64,000 nucleotides of DNA from Lysinibacter cavernae (GCF_011758565.1 NZ_JAAMOX010000002.1:1-64000), one strand, 5' to 3'; positions 18,423 through 28,214 are shown, counted from the first letter of the stretch. The notes: generated by a model not told the origin, from the sequence alone. Numbers and translations are program-made.

Positions 18423-19178
18423 TTACCTGTCTTCTTCTGCGGCACCGGCGGTTCCATCGCCCGTTGATGTTGCCTGCGTTGTTGGCACAAATCCGCGGTG
18501 GAGGGCAACCAGCCCAAAGGTGAGGTTGCGGTACTCAACCGATTCAAACCCTGCCTCGCGAATCCAGGCGGCAAGCGAAGGCTGATCTGGCCATTCCTGG
18601 ATCGAGTCGTTGAGGTAGTCGTATGCGTCTGATGCGCCGGTGATGAAGCCGGCAATCGTAGGAAGCACGTTCTGCGTGTAGAAGAAGTAGGGCTCACGGA
18701 TGATGGCGGCCGGCGGGCGCGAGAACTCGCAGATGACCACGCGGCCACCAGGCTTGGTGACGCGGAACATCTCGGCGAGCGCCTGTTTCGGCTCGTTCAC
18801 GTTGCGCAGCCCGAAGGAGCTTGTGGTCACGTCGAAGCTGTTGTCCTCGAACGGAAGATTGGTGGCGTCGGCCTCGACAAATTCGATGTTGGGATTGCCC
18901 GCGTTGCGCTCGCGCCCAACGGCGATCATGCCAGGCGAGAAGTCGGCGGCGACAACGTGGGCGCCAGACTTCGCAAACGCGGCGCTTGAGGTGCCCGTTC
19001 CTGCTGCAATGTCGAGCACTCGCATGCCCTTGCGTGGCTGAACGGCGCGAGTGGTGCTCACCCTCCAGAGACGGGAATTACCAACGGACAGCACGTCGTT
19101 GGTGAGGTCATAGCGGGGCGAGACCTCGTCAAACATGCGGGAGACGACCCCCGCGTCCTTAGTACTATCTGGGCGCAT
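18423..19178 (-). CDS. menG: Demethylmenaquinone methyltransferase
   Basis: The protein has 251 residues. It starts at ATG 19178 or the GTG three bases upstream. UbiE/MenG family motifs are visible: MFDEVSPRYDLTNDVLS, the SAM-binding VLDIAAGTGTSSAAFA, DATNLPFEDNSFDVTTSSFG and LRNV. It carries out the last step of menaquinone synthesis, C-methylation of the ring. It heads an operon with the polyprenyl diphosphate synthase. Confidence 0.95.
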   Translation of the reverse strand: MRPDSTKDAGVVSRMFDEVSPRYDLTNDVLSVGNSRLWRVSTTRAVQPRKGMRVLDIAAGTGTSSAAFAKSGAHVVAADFSPGMIAVGRERNAGNPNIEFVEADATNLPFEDNSFDVTTSSFGLRNVNEPKQALAEMFRVTKPGGRVVICEFSRPPAAIIREPYFFYTQNVLPTIAGFITGASDAYDYLNDSIQEWPDQPSLAAWIREAGFESVEYRNLTFGLVALHRGFVPTTQATSTGDGTAGAAEEDR

Positions 19179-19274
19179 CACACTCTCTATGTTAGTGCTA
19201 CCTTTGTCGCCACTTTGGCTGGAGCACTATCCCCACAGCGAACACACACCTCTGAACCCGATTTGGGACCCGAC

Positions 19275-19772
19275 CTATTCTTCCGCGCGCGGCTCGCCCT
19301 GCACCTGAACCGCGGCTTCCCGCAGGTAGGCGCTCATGCCAACCGCGAGCGCCCGGAGCTCGTCAGTGGTGAGCCGCCCAAGCGGCCCAACATCCATCGT
19401 GGACTGCGCGAGCATGAGTGACCGTATTGCGGCCCTTCCATCGGCGGTTGCGTTAATGCGGCGCACCCGCTGATCGTGCACATCCGATGACCGCTGGACC
19501 ATGCCGTGATTGGAGAGACGGTCGAGGATGCCGGACATCGTCGCGAGCGAAACGTCGAGCAGCGTGGCAAGGCCCTGCACGGTATTTTCGTCAACCTCGG
19601 TGACCAGAATGAGCAACACTTTCAGCTGCTGAATCGTCAGTGGGGTCTTGAGCAGGGGCTCAACCACCTGCGGGAGCACGGTGGTCTCCATATTCTTTTG
19701 CAGCTCGAGGAGCGTACTGAGGAGCTCGTCGCGCTCGGCAGCTTCGCTGACGCGGTGTTCATCGGGTGACAC
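19275..19772 (-). CDS. MarR family transcriptional regulator
   Basis: The protein has 165 residues from GTG 19772, with AAGGAG six bases upstream; the longer frame to 19811 lacks a ribosome site. It has the MarR winged-helix pattern: LTIQQLKVLLIL, then VQGLATLLDVSLATMSGILDRLSNHGMVQRS with the recognition helix, and the wing DQRVRRINATADGR. It is divergent from the large RND transporter gene, the usual arrangement for a local repressor that responds to toxic compounds; that role is inferred. Confidence 0.93.
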   Translation of the reverse strand: MSPDEHRVSEAAERDELLSTLLELQKNMETTVLPQVVEPLLKTPLTIQQLKVLLILVTEVDENTVQGLATLLDVSLATMSGILDRLSNHGMVQRSSDVHDQRVRRINATADGRAAIRSLMLAQSTMDVGPLGRLTTDELRALAVGMSAYLREAAVQVQGEPRAEE

Positions 19773-19892
19773 TGGATTCTCCTTGCGGGCGAACGTGCCG
19801 GGAATTACCAACTGCGTTCAGGCCTCAATCGTAGCCGGGACTCTGCCGCCCCCGCACACATGTGACACTCAGGACAGATACATAGCCTCGCA

Positions 19893-19902
19893 CTAAGCTT
19901 AG
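19893..19902. promoter_or_regulatory. Candidate operator between marR and the RND gene
   Basis: CTAAGCTTAG is a perfect 10-bp palindrome in the divergent spacer. A longer imperfect symmetry includes GC/GC at both sides. It is a candidate MarR site, but it is short and could arise by chance. Confidence 0.35.
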
Positions 19903-19956
19903 CCTGGTACGAATCAATTGCGCGCTGCGCACAACCCTCGATGGCGGTTACCCCCT

Positions 19957-22900
19957 ATGTATCGACTTGCCCGATTTAGTCTGGCGAACAGAGCGCTCGT
20001 CGCGCTCATTACCCTGCTGATTGCCGGCGTAGGCCTGTTCTCGATGACGAGCCTCAAGCAAGAGCTCATTCCATCGATCAGCCTCCCCCAAACCACCGTG
20101 TTGACAACGCTGCCAGGCGCAAGCCCAGAGGTCATCGACGAACAGATCAGCCTCCCCCTGTCTCAGGCGGTCAAGGGTCTCCCTGATGTTGAGCAAGTCA
20201 TCGCAAACTCGTCAAGCTCCGTCTCCACGCTGTCGGTGTCGTACACCTACGGCGTCGACGCTGCCGAGTTTAAGCGCACGCTACAAGACGCCATCGACGG
20301 CGTCAAAGCAACGCTCCCCACCGACGCCAAGCCTGAGGTGCTCGCCGGCAGCATCGCCGACATGCCGGTCATGTTCCTCACTGCATCCGCGAGCGGTCTC
20401 AGCTCAAGCGAGATTTCAACCAGGCTCAACGACACCATCGTGCCGCAGCTCGAAGAGATCGAAGGCGTGCGGTCAGCCGCGGTCAGCGGTGCAGAGGTGC
20501 AGCGCATCACGATCACGCCAGACATGATGTCGCTTGCGATGGCAGGCATCAGCCCGCAGGACATTGGGACCGCACTCGAATCAAACGGCTTCACCATGCC
20601 GGTTGGCAGCATTACCGCCGACGGCGAGCTCCTCCCCGTTCAGGGCGGCACCGCCATCACCAACCTTGACGAGTTGAAGAGCCTTCCGCTCGCAAGCACC
20701 ACCCAGCCAGGCACCGTTGTCACCCTTGGCGACATCGCCACAGTCGAATTTGTGACCGAACCCAAAACGTCAATCACCCGAACCAACGGCGAAGAAGCTC
20801 TCTCCATCTCTATTACGGCCACCTCGGACGGCGACACCGTCGCGATCTCGCACGCGGTCAACGACAAGCTGGCTGACCTCACCGCAGACCTTGGTGAGAA
20901 CGCCGAGATCACCGTGCTCTTCGATCAGGCGCCGTTCATCGAGGAATCGATTGAGCATCTCGCGATCGAGGGTTTGCTCGGGCTGCTCTTTGCGGTCATC
21001 GTCATCCTCGTTTTCCTGCTCTCGGTTCGCTCGACCCTCGTGACCGCGATCTCGATTCCGCTCTCAGTTCTGGTCACCTTCATCGGGCTCAACCTGGGCG
21101 GTTACTCGCTCAACATGCTCACGCTGGGCGCGCTCACGATCGCGATCGGTCGTGTTGTTGACGACTCAATCGTGGTCATCGAGAACATCAAGCGGCACCT
21201 GAGCTACGGCGAAGAGAAGATCACTGCCATCCTCGCCGGTGTGCGCGAGGTAGCCGGCGCGATCACGGCATCCACGCTCACAACCGTTGCCGTGTTCCTG
21301 CCTATCGCTCTCGTTGGCGGCATGGTCGGCGAACTCTTTGTGCCGTTTGCCATGACCGTCGGCATCGCAATGATCTCATCGCTCTTTGTGGCCCTCACGA
21401 TCGTTCCAGTGCTCTCGTACTGGTTCATCAAGTCGCCAGACGGCAGCCAAGACCTTGAGGCCATCCGCAATGCGGCCGAAGAGAAGGAGCACAACGGATG
21501 GCTGCAGCGGGCCTATAAGCCCATCCTGCGTTCTACCCAGCGTCGCCCCGTCGTGACCCTGATCTCTTCCGTGCTCTTGCTCGTCATCACGGTTTCGCTT
21601 GTCCCCCTCTTGAAGGTTGACTTCCTTGGCAGCACGGGTCAAAACATGATCATGGTGACCCAGGAGTTCGAGGCAGGCACCGACCTCGACACGATCAGCG
21701 ACAAAGCGGGCGAAGTCGAGGACTCCCTGCTCGCGATTAACGGCGTCGACGATGTCATGCTTACGGCCGGATCTGGCGGAGGCGGGCTCTCGGCGATGCT
21801 CGGCGGAGGCGGCGGAACGGCAACGTTCATCGTCAACACCGATAAGGGCGCCGACCAGGTTGCGCTCAAGGATGACGTGCGCAATTCACTTGCCAAGATC
21901 ACGGATGCCGGCACCATCACGCTTCCCGAAACGGGCGGCGCCGGATTCTCCTCAAGCGTCGACGTCATCGTCACGGCGGCAAACGAGCAGGACCTTGCTT
22001 CGGCTGCCGACGACGTGTACGCGGCGCTCAAGGACACCAAGCACACCGTCGAGGTCACCACTGACCGCGAGGCAGCGCTTCCCACCCTGCAGATTGTGGT
22101 CGACCGCACCAAGGCGCTCGAACAGGGCCTCACCGAGATGCAGGTTGTTGGCATCGTGGCAGGCACGCTTTCCCCGCAGAGCGTTGGATCACTCCGTGTC
22201 GAAGGCAACGACTACAAGATCTATGTTGACGCAGGAACCGTCCCAACCACGGTTGAAGAACTCGAAGCAACACTGCTGCCAACCATGGCTGGCATGATGC
22301 CACTCTCGGAGCTGGCCTCTGTTGAAAAGGTTTCCGTTCCGAGCGCCATCACGCGCCAGGCAGGCGATCTGGTTGCCACGATCTCACTCCTACCAAACGA
22401 GGGCGAGCTCGGACAGGTGACCGCCGCAGTGCAGCAGGAACTCGACGACCTCAAGCTTCCTGCCGGAGTCAAGGCAACGCTTGGCGGCGTCGCGGAGCTG
22501 CAGGGTGAATCCTTCCAGCAGCTTGGCCTCGCCATGCTCGTTGCAATCGCAATTGTGTACCTCATCATGGTTGCCGCGTTCCGCTCGCTGATCCAGCCGC
22601 TCATCCTGCTGGTCTCCGTGCCATTTGCCGCAACCGGAGCAATCGTCTTGCTGCTCATCACCGGCAAGCCGCTTGGCATCTCGGCACTCATCGGAATGCT
22701 CATGCTGATCGGCATTGTGGTGACCAACGCGATTGTGCTCATCGATCTGGTCAACCAGTATCGAAAGCAGGGGCAGAACGTTCACGACGCCGTCTTCAAC
22801 GGGGCGAGGCAGCGGCTCCGCCCGATCCTGATGACGGCGCTCGCAACGATCTTCGCGCTCATCCCGATGGCGCTCGGAGTGACCGGCTCGAGCGGATTCA

Positions 22901-23067
22901 TTTCGCAGGACCTTGCGATTGTTGTGATTGGCGGGCTCATCTCGTCAACGGCGCTCACGCTCATCCTGGTACCGGTGCTTTACCAGCTCTTTGAGGGCAG
23001 GCAGGAGCGCAAGCTGCAGAAGCGCGCGGCCAAGGCGGCGAAGGTCACCGCGGGCGCTACGAACTAG
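19957..23067 (+). CDS. RND superfamily efflux transporter (AcrB/HAE-1-like permease)
   Basis: The protein has 1036 residues from ATG 19957, where the typical start MYRLARFSLANRALVALI begins; an upstream extension to 19918 is unlikely. It has the full RND plan: one N-terminal helix, a large extracytoplasmic porter loop, helices 2-6, a second loop and helices 8-12. The proton relay DD motif is in GRVVDDSIVVIENIKRHL. A Gly-rich stretch (SGGGGLSAMLGGGGG) interrupts the second porter loop. There is no adaptor or outer-membrane gene beside it, as expected for a Gram-positive. The divergent MarR gene suggests drug- or lipid-responsive control. Confidence 0.93.
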   Translation: MYRLARFSLANRALVALITLLIAGVGLFSMTSLKQELIPSISLPQTTVLTTLPGASPEVIDEQISLPLSQAVKGLPDVEQVIANSSSSVSTLSVSYTYGVDAAEFKRTLQDAIDGVKATLPTDAKPEVLAGSIADMPVMFLTASASGLSSSEISTRLNDTIVPQLEEIEGVRSAAVSGAEVQRITITPDMMSLAMAGISPQDIGTALESNGFTMPVGSITADGELLPVQGGTAITNLDELKSLPLASTTQPGTVVTLGDIATVEFVTEPKTSITRTNGEEALSISITATSDGDTVAISHAVNDKLADLTADLGENAEITVLFDQAPFIEESIEHLAIEGLLGLLFAVIVILVFLLSVRSTLVTAISIPLSVLVTFIGLNLGGYSLNMLTLGALTIAIGRVVDDSIVVIENIKRHLSYGEEKITAILAGVREVAGAITASTLTTVAVFLPIALVGGMVGELFVPFAMTVGIAMISSLFVALTIVPVLSYWFIKSPDGSQDLEAIRNAAEEKEHNGWLQRAYKPILRSTQRRPVVTLISSVLLLVITVSLVPLLKVDFLGSTGQNMIMVTQEFEAGTDLDTISDKAGEVEDSLLAINGVDDVMLTAGSGGGGLSAMLGGGGGTATFIVNTDKGADQVALKDDVRNSLAKITDAGTITLPETGGAGFSSSVDVIVTAANEQDLASAADDVYAALKDTKHTVEVTTDREAALPTLQIVVDRTKALEQGLTEMQVVGIVAGTLSPQSVGSLRVEGNDYKIYVDAGTVPTTVEELEATLLPTMAGMMPLSELASVEKVSVPSAITRQAGDLVATISLLPNEGELGQVTAAVQQELDDLKLPAGVKATLGGVAELQGESFQQLGLAMLVAIAIVYLIMVAAFRSLIQPLILLVSVPFAATGAIVLLLITGKPLGISALIGMLMLIGIVVTNAIVLIDLVNQYRKQGQNVHDAVFNGARQRLRPILMTALATIFALIPMALGVTGSSGFISQDLAIVVIGGLISSTALTLILVPVLYQLFEGRQERKLQKRAAKAAKVTAGATN

Positions 23068-23081
23068 CGAGTTCTGCCACG

Positions 23082-23119
23082 AAGGGGTTGTGACGGGTGT
23101 TCTCGTCACAACCCTTTTT
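23082..23119 (+). terminator. Intrinsic terminator after the RND gene
   Basis: AAGGGGTTGTGACG pairs with CGTCACAACCCTTTT around an eight-base loop and runs into a T-tract. It begins 15 bases after the stop codon. Confidence 0.88.
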
Positions 23120-23173
23120 TGTGCCTCCGCTCTGGCCGCAGCCAGCTCACAGAATTGCGAGTAAAGTGGTGAG

Positions 23174-24421
23174 GTGACATCTTCAGGGCAACCTACGCCC
23201 CAGTTGCGGGTTCAAACCGTTCTAGCGAGCAGCACGCTCAGCCTTCTTGCGCACCTGGATCCAAGCGATCCCCAATTATGGATGCGCGAGGGCCACGGCA
23301 TCGCCGGCATCGGCACTGCCGTGCGCCTCGAGTTTTCGGGAGCCTCGCGGTTCCATGACGCTGCAGACGCCTGGCGGCGCCTCGTCGCCAACGCCGTCAT
23401 TGATAACCAAGTCAATACCCTTGGCACCGGCCTCATTGCGTTCGGCGCGTTTACGTTTGCAGATCATTCCGCCCAAACAAGCGTGCTGCGCGTACCGCGC
23501 ACCATCATCGGATTTGTTGACGGCACCTCGTGGGTCACGCGCATCCGCTTGGCGTCGGAGACAGATTTTGACCCGTTGCCAACCGCAACGGCCTACGGCC
23601 CGGAGTTCCGGGTAAATCTGCGCACCGGCAGTATGACCCCCGACGGTTTCAAAGCCGCCGTTGCCGATGCGACGAGCCGCATCGACCGTGGCGACCTCAG
23701 CAAGGTGGTCTTGGCAAGGGATGTAGTTGCCAAGCTCCCGGCGGGCGCTGACCTTCGCCGCCCGCTCTGCGATCTTGCGCGCGGCTATCCCAGCTGCTGG
23801 ACCTTTGCGGTCGACGGTTTCTTTGGCGCAAGCCCTGAAACGCTCATCCGCTCGCTTGATGGAACCGCGAACGCAAGGGTGCTCGCTGGAACGATGCCTC
23901 GTGGTCGCGACGGGCAGAGCGACGAGGTCACCTCAATCGCGCTTGCCACCAGCCGCAAGAATCTTGAGGAACACGAGTTTGCCGTGCGCAGCGTGCAAGA
24001 GGCGTTGACCCCGTATGTGACTGACGTTGTCGCAAGCGAAATGCCGTTCACCCTGAAGCTCCCAAACCTCTGGCACCTCGCAACGGACATCGAGGCCACG
24101 CTCACGAGCGCGGCAACCTCGCTCGACCTGGTTGCTGCCCTCCATCCGACGGCCGCGATTGCCGGCACCCCGACCCCAGACGCAGTAGCCCTGATTGCCG
24201 AGCTCGAACCGTTTGATCGCGGTCGCTACGCCGGCGCCGTCGGCTGGCTTGACGCCTCCGGTGACGGACAATGGGCTGTTGCCCTTCGCTGTGCCCAGAT
24301 CGACAGCAACAACGTCGTCACCGCATATGCCGGCGGCGGCATAGTATCCGGCAGCGATCCCCAAACGGAATACGAAGAGACCAACATCAAGTTGCAGCCG
24401 ATCATCGACGCACTCGGATAG
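23174..24421 (+). CDS. menF: Isochorismate synthase
   Basis: The protein has 415 residues from GTG 23174. Chorismate-binding enzyme motifs are clear: GDLSKVVLARDV, FFGASPETLIR, ARVLAGTMPRGRDG, EHEFAVRSVQ, LHPTAAIAGTPTPDA and AYAGGGIVSGSDPQTEYEET. It converts chorismate to isochorismate, the first committed step of menaquinone synthesis. The menD gene lies 867 bases away on the other strand, and other men genes surround it. It could instead serve a siderophore pathway, but no such genes are present. Confidence 0.93.
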   Translation: MTSSGQPTPQLRVQTVLASSTLSLLAHLDPSDPQLWMREGHGIAGIGTAVRLEFSGASRFHDAADAWRRLVANAVIDNQVNTLGTGLIAFGAFTFADHSAQTSVLRVPRTIIGFVDGTSWVTRIRLASETDFDPLPTATAYGPEFRVNLRTGSMTPDGFKAAVADATSRIDRGDLSKVVLARDVVAKLPAGADLRRPLCDLARGYPSCWTFAVDGFFGASPETLIRSLDGTANARVLAGTMPRGRDGQSDEVTSIALATSRKNLEEHEFAVRSVQEALTPYVTDVVASEMPFTLKLPNLWHLATDIEATLTSAATSLDLVAALHPTAAIAGTPTPDAVALIAELEPFDRGRYAGAVGWLDASGDGQWAVALRCAQIDSNNVVTAYAGGGIVSGSDPQTEYEETNIKLQPIIDALG

Positions 24422-24455
24422 CGCTGGCCCAACACCCCGGCGCTAGCATGGGGTC

Positions 24456-25268
24456 ATGACAACCCGCAGCAACGAACGCTATACCCACGGCCACCACGCC
24501 AGCGTACTGAAATCGCACAGCTGGCGAACCATCGAGAACTCGGCAGAATACCTGCGCCCGTTCCTTGCCTCTGGCCTCTCGCTGCTTGATATCGGCTGCG
24601 GGCCTGGAACGATCACCGTTGAGTTTGCGGATGCGCTTGCACCCGCCGAGGTCATCGGCCTTGACGCTGCTGCCGAGGTCATCGAGAAGGCAACTTCCCA
24701 TGCGACTGAGCAGGGCACCGAGAACGTCACCTTTGTGGTCGGGGACGCCTATGCGCTCCCCTACGACGACGAGTCCTTCGACATCGTTCACTCGCACCAA
24801 ACCCTGCAGCACCTTGCCGACCCGGTGGCCGCGCTCAGGGAAATGCACCGCGTCCTCAAACCTGGCGGGCTACTCGCCGTTCGCGACGCCGACTATGCGG
24901 GCACCATCACGTATCCGGAGTCCGATGGACTCACACTCTGGCAAGACGTGTACCAGCAGGTCCATCGCAGCAACGGCGGCGAGCCAAACGCCGGCCGCCA
25001 TCTCAAGGCGTGGGTCAACCAGGTTGGTTTCTCTGAGGTTGAGGCCGTCGCCTCAATCTGGTGTTTTGCAAACGATACTGACCGTGAGTGGTGGGGCAGC
25101 ATGTGGGAAGCCCGCGCGTTGCAGTCCGCATTCGCAGGCGATGCCGTTGGACGCGGATTTGCGACAGAAGAGCAGCTGCATACAATCAGTAAGGCTTGGC
25201 GAGCATGGGCCGACGATGCAGACGGCTGGATGTCGATGCCGCACGGCGAGATCCTCGCGCGAAAGTAA
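24456..25268 (+). CDS. SAM-dependent class I methyltransferase
   Basis: The protein has 270 residues. SAM-binding motifs are LLDIGCGPGTITVEFA, ALPYDDESFDIVHSHQTLQH and EMHRVLKPGGLLAVRDADY, of the Methyltransf_11/25 type. The substrate is unknown. It lies between menF and menD, but MenG is already present elsewhere, so a menaquinone role is not required. Alternative names would be UbiE-like or tellurite-resistance-like methyltransferase. Confidence 0.9.
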   Translation: MTTRSNERYTHGHHASVLKSHSWRTIENSAEYLRPFLASGLSLLDIGCGPGTITVEFADALAPAEVIGLDAAAEVIEKATSHATEQGTENVTFVVGDAYALPYDDESFDIVHSHQTLQHLADPVAALREMHRVLKPGGLLAVRDADYAGTITYPESDGLTLWQDVYQQVHRSNGGEPNAGRHLKAWVNQVGFSEVEAVASIWCFANDTDREWWGSMWEARALQSAFAGDAVGRGFATEEQLHTISKAWRAWADDADGWMSMPHGEILARK

Positions 25269-25287
25269 CAGCAAGCAAGGGCCGACG

Positions 25288-27153
25288 CTAGCGAGGCAGT
25301 GACACCTCGACAAGGCTCGGCCCTGTCACCGGAACCGTCAGCAGCTTCTCAAGCTCACCCCTGTTTGTGACACGCGTGTACGACCAGCCGTAGGCGGTGG
25401 CAAGCGATTCAATCGAGACCGCATGTGGCGTCAACATCACCCGGTCAAACAGCGACGGAGGCGCGGTTGCGGCAACCTCAAGACCGTCAAAAATGGTTCC
25501 GCCGTTATCGTTACCAACAAACAGTTGCAGCCGTGGAACGGCTTCGCCTTCGGTGAGTAGGAGCGAACCAACATCGTGCAGCAGGGTGAGGTCGCCGAGG
25601 ATGACCCGTGTGGCACCGGGCTGCTCGCCTCGCTGGCTGCCGTCTGCCACTCCGAGCGCGGTGGCAACGGTTCCGTCGATGCCTGCGAGGCCGCGGTTCG
25701 AGATCACTCGAATGTTGCGCCCAGGAGCAATACCGTCGAGCACCCGCACGAGTCGCGATGCACCAACAACGAGGCGATCATGCGGCCAGGTTGCCCGCCA
25801 GACGGATTCGGTGAGCAGCTCCCTACTGACCGGCTCGCGCAACACGGCGACCTGGGCCTTTGCGTACTCTGAGCGTTCCTTGTACCCCGTCTCGCGAGCG
25901 GCATCAAGGTTTGGTTCATGCACGGTTGTTGTCTCGGCGATGAGGGCGCGGTCGTTAACCACCCAGAGCCCAAGCCACGACCGACCAACCGACTTATCGT
26001 AGCCCTCGGCGACCACAGCTGCCCTCGCGAAGACCGTCGCTTGGTGCCCTGGGTTATAGAGTTCGTTGCCGATAGGAGCGATAACAATCGTTTCGACGCC
26101 AGGCCTGGCAATCAGTTGCGGAATCTCGCGGCTGAGTGTCGGATGTCCAAACACGATGACGCGTTCGATCTGTTCAAGCACCTCTGGCTCGCGAAGCAAT
26201 TCGCGGTAGTGCACAATCGTCTCGCGTCCGAAGCGGGCACCGCTTGAGACCTCAGCGAGCAATGGGAGCCCTGCACTTCGGGCGAACGACTCAGCTTCAG
26301 CTCCTGCCCCCGTGCCAGCAACAACAACGGAGACCCGGGAGTCGTCATGAACGTAGGCGTCGATCCGCGGGTCTGGCCAACCGACAGCCGACAGCATCAC
26401 GGAATCAACGTGTGCAAATCCATCTCCGAGGTGCGGATCATGCTCGATGCCGAGGTCTGCGGAGACCTCGTCAAAATCGTCAGTTGCGACCGCATCGCTC
26501 AGCTCAAGCTCCACATCGCCGAGCAGCTCAGCAGCGGCGGCATCAGCCTTCAGCCCCTCCGCTGCGGCGGCGAGTGCGGCTGCGGCATCCGGAATCGAGC
26601 CTGAGAGCGGCTCAACAAACGCGAGGTTGAGCTGCACGGGGCCGGGATTGCGCGTCACGACTCCAAGCGATTCGGCAACGGCCCTGATCGCAATCTGGCG
26701 AGCCTGTTTCGCTTCGTCTGCAGCGCCAACCGGGGCGGGATGATCGATGCTCCAGCGATTTGCCTCACCAAACAGGTGGGCCTGATGCGTCGTCTGGTTG
26801 CTGCGGATACCGCGCATCTGGTCGGGCCGGTCTGCCGTAATCACGATGAGCGGGACCAACGAGTGGTGCGCCTCAAGTACGGCCGGGTGGAGGTTCGCCA
26901 CAGCGGTGCCGCTCGTGGTGACGACGGCTACTGGCCGCCCAAGCTCACGGGCAAGGCCAAGGGCAAAAAATCCGGCAGAGCGCTCGTCAACTCGAACGTG
27001 TACAGACAACGCGTTTTCCGCTTCAAATGCTGCCGCGGCAAGCGCAATCGCTTGCGACCGTGAGCCAGGACACACAACAACGTCTCGCACACCCTCGTGA
27101 ATAAGCGTCGCGAGAAGGGCAGCGGCAAAGTCGCTCGCTGGGGCGCTAGTCAT
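25288..27153 (-). CDS. menD: 2-succinyl-5-enolpyruvyl-6-hydroxy-3-cyclohexene-1-carboxylate synthase
   Basis: The protein has 621 residues from ATG 27153, which starts MTSAPASDFAAALLATLI; the frame runs open further upstream, inside the preceding gene. It is a thiamine diphosphate enzyme: VVCPGSRSQAIALA and VRVDERSAGFFALGLAREL with the catalytic Glu, VVTTSGTAVANLHPAVLEA and the C-terminal GLAGIDGTVATALGVADG region. MenD joins isochorismate and 2-oxoglutarate with loss of pyruvate and CO2 in later steps. The start overlaps the stop of the PLDc_N gene by eight bases, so the two are translationally linked. Confidence 0.94.
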   Translation of the reverse strand: MTSAPASDFAAALLATLIHEGVRDVVVCPGSRSQAIALAAAAFEAENALSVHVRVDERSAGFFALGLARELGRPVAVVTTSGTAVANLHPAVLEAHHSLVPLIVITADRPDQMRGIRSNQTTHQAHLFGEANRWSIDHPAPVGAADEAKQARQIAIRAVAESLGVVTRNPGPVQLNLAFVEPLSGSIPDAAAALAAAAEGLKADAAAAELLGDVELELSDAVATDDFDEVSADLGIEHDPHLGDGFAHVDSVMLSAVGWPDPRIDAYVHDDSRVSVVVAGTGAGAEAESFARSAGLPLLAEVSSGARFGRETIVHYRELLREPEVLEQIERVIVFGHPTLSREIPQLIARPGVETIVIAPIGNELYNPGHQATVFARAAVVAEGYDKSVGRSWLGLWVVNDRALIAETTTVHEPNLDAARETGYKERSEYAKAQVAVLREPVSRELLTESVWRATWPHDRLVVGASRLVRVLDGIAPGRNIRVISNRGLAGIDGTVATALGVADGSQRGEQPGATRVILGDLTLLHDVGSLLLTEGEAVPRLQLFVGNDNGGTIFDGLEVAATAPPSLFDRVMLTPHAVSIESLATAYGWSYTRVTNRGELEKLLTVPVTGPSLVEVSLPR

Positions 27154-27634
27154 CTGCTGAGCGTGACCCGTTGGGTCGGTCTGCCTCCGGGTCGGAGCCG
27201 TCAGTAGGGATGCTTTGGTTCGGTTCGTCGTTTGCAGGCGCAGCCTGTGCAGGGTCGGCCGAGCCATCGGGAGCAGCGTCGCCTGCGTCAACCTCGTCGG
27301 ATGGCGGCGTCTTGCGCGGGTCGGTAAAGGTCTCTTCGTCGAGGGCAGCAAGCTCCCGCTCGATGTCGCGGATGCGCTCGTCGAGGTCTGGATCGGTCTT
27401 CCCGATAAAGCTCGGGTCGTCATCTGGTGCGAGTACACGCCGTTGTTGCAGCTTGCCACGACCGAGGGTGAACCAGAGCGCGCCGCCAACAACTGGCAGC
27501 AACACGATCACAACGATCCAAATGGGTTTTGAAACGCCGCGAGCGCGCTTCGGATCAGCCATTGCCGCATCCACCAGTGCATACAAAGTGAAAATAACGG
27601 CAACTACAACAAGAGCTACCCACACACGAACCAT
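27146..27634 (-). CDS. PLDc_N domain membrane protein
   Basis: The protein has 162 residues: an N-terminal helix (WVALVVVAVIFTLYALVDAA), a short loop ending in RGVSKPIWIVVIVLLPVVGGALWFTLG, which is the PLDc_N signature, then a charged Asp/Pro-rich cytoplasmic tail with DERIRDIERELAALDEE, a likely coiled coil. Despite the name it has no phospholipase domain. Its stop overlaps menD. In actinobacteria such proteins are often found beside men genes; the function is not known. Confidence 0.88.
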   Translation of the reverse strand: MVRVWVALVVVAVIFTLYALVDAAMADPKRARGVSKPIWIVVIVLLPVVGGALWFTLGRGKLQQRRVLAPDDDPSFIGKTDPDLDERIRDIERELAALDEETFTDPRKTPPSDEVDAGDAAPDGSADPAQAAPANDEPNQSIPTDGSDPEADRPNGSRSADD

Positions 27635-27686
27635 GACTCCATGCTACTCGGCTGTGGTCCAGGTTGCCTGGGGGTAGACTGTCTCG

Positions 27687-28061
27687 GTGACCGCACGCAA
27701 AACCTGGATCGTTTATACCCTCGCCCGCCTGGCATTTTTTGCTGTGCCGCTCGTCATTCTGAGCCTCATCGGGTTCCAGCTGTGGGTCGCCGCAATCTTC
27801 GCAACGCTCATCGCGTTCTCACTCTCGGTCATCTTCCTTCGCAACATCCGCGACGACGCCTCAGAGACCATCTACGACTGGCGTAACCGCGACCGCACAG
27901 AAGACGACATCACCGAGGACGCCATCCTTGATGATTCAGCTCCAAGCGACGTTGCCGCTGCCGCTGCCGACATCACGGATGCCACGAAAGACGAGTCCAA
28001 CACAGAGCGCGACAACACAAACGATTCGCGCGCCGATGAGCCCAACTCATCCCGAGACTAG
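27687..28061 (+). CDS. DUF4229 domain membrane protein
   Basis: The protein has 124 residues from GTG 27687. Two membrane helices (TLARLAFFAVPLVILSLIG and LWVAAIFATLIAFSLSVIFL) are followed by LRNIRDDASETIYDWRNR, the DUF4229 signature, and an acidic Asp/Asn/Thr tail of about 50 residues. It is divergent from the PLDc_N-menD pair across 52 bases. Function unknown. Confidence 0.88.
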   Translation: MTARKTWIVYTLARLAFFAVPLVILSLIGFQLWVAAIFATLIAFSLSVIFLRNIRDDASETIYDWRNRDRTEDDITEDAILDDSAPSDVAAAAADITDATKDESNTERDNTNDSRADEPNSSRD

Positions 28062-28214
28062 TTCAACACCAACGCTGCTTACTATTTTTCTCCTCCTCGG
28101 CCTGTGACGCTCTAGGCTAGAGCTATTCGGTTGAATGCTTCATTCACCGATGCCGCCAGTCACCGCAGACCGGGCAACGGCCCGTGTTGTGATCGCACAC
28201 CCCCGGAGGAATAC

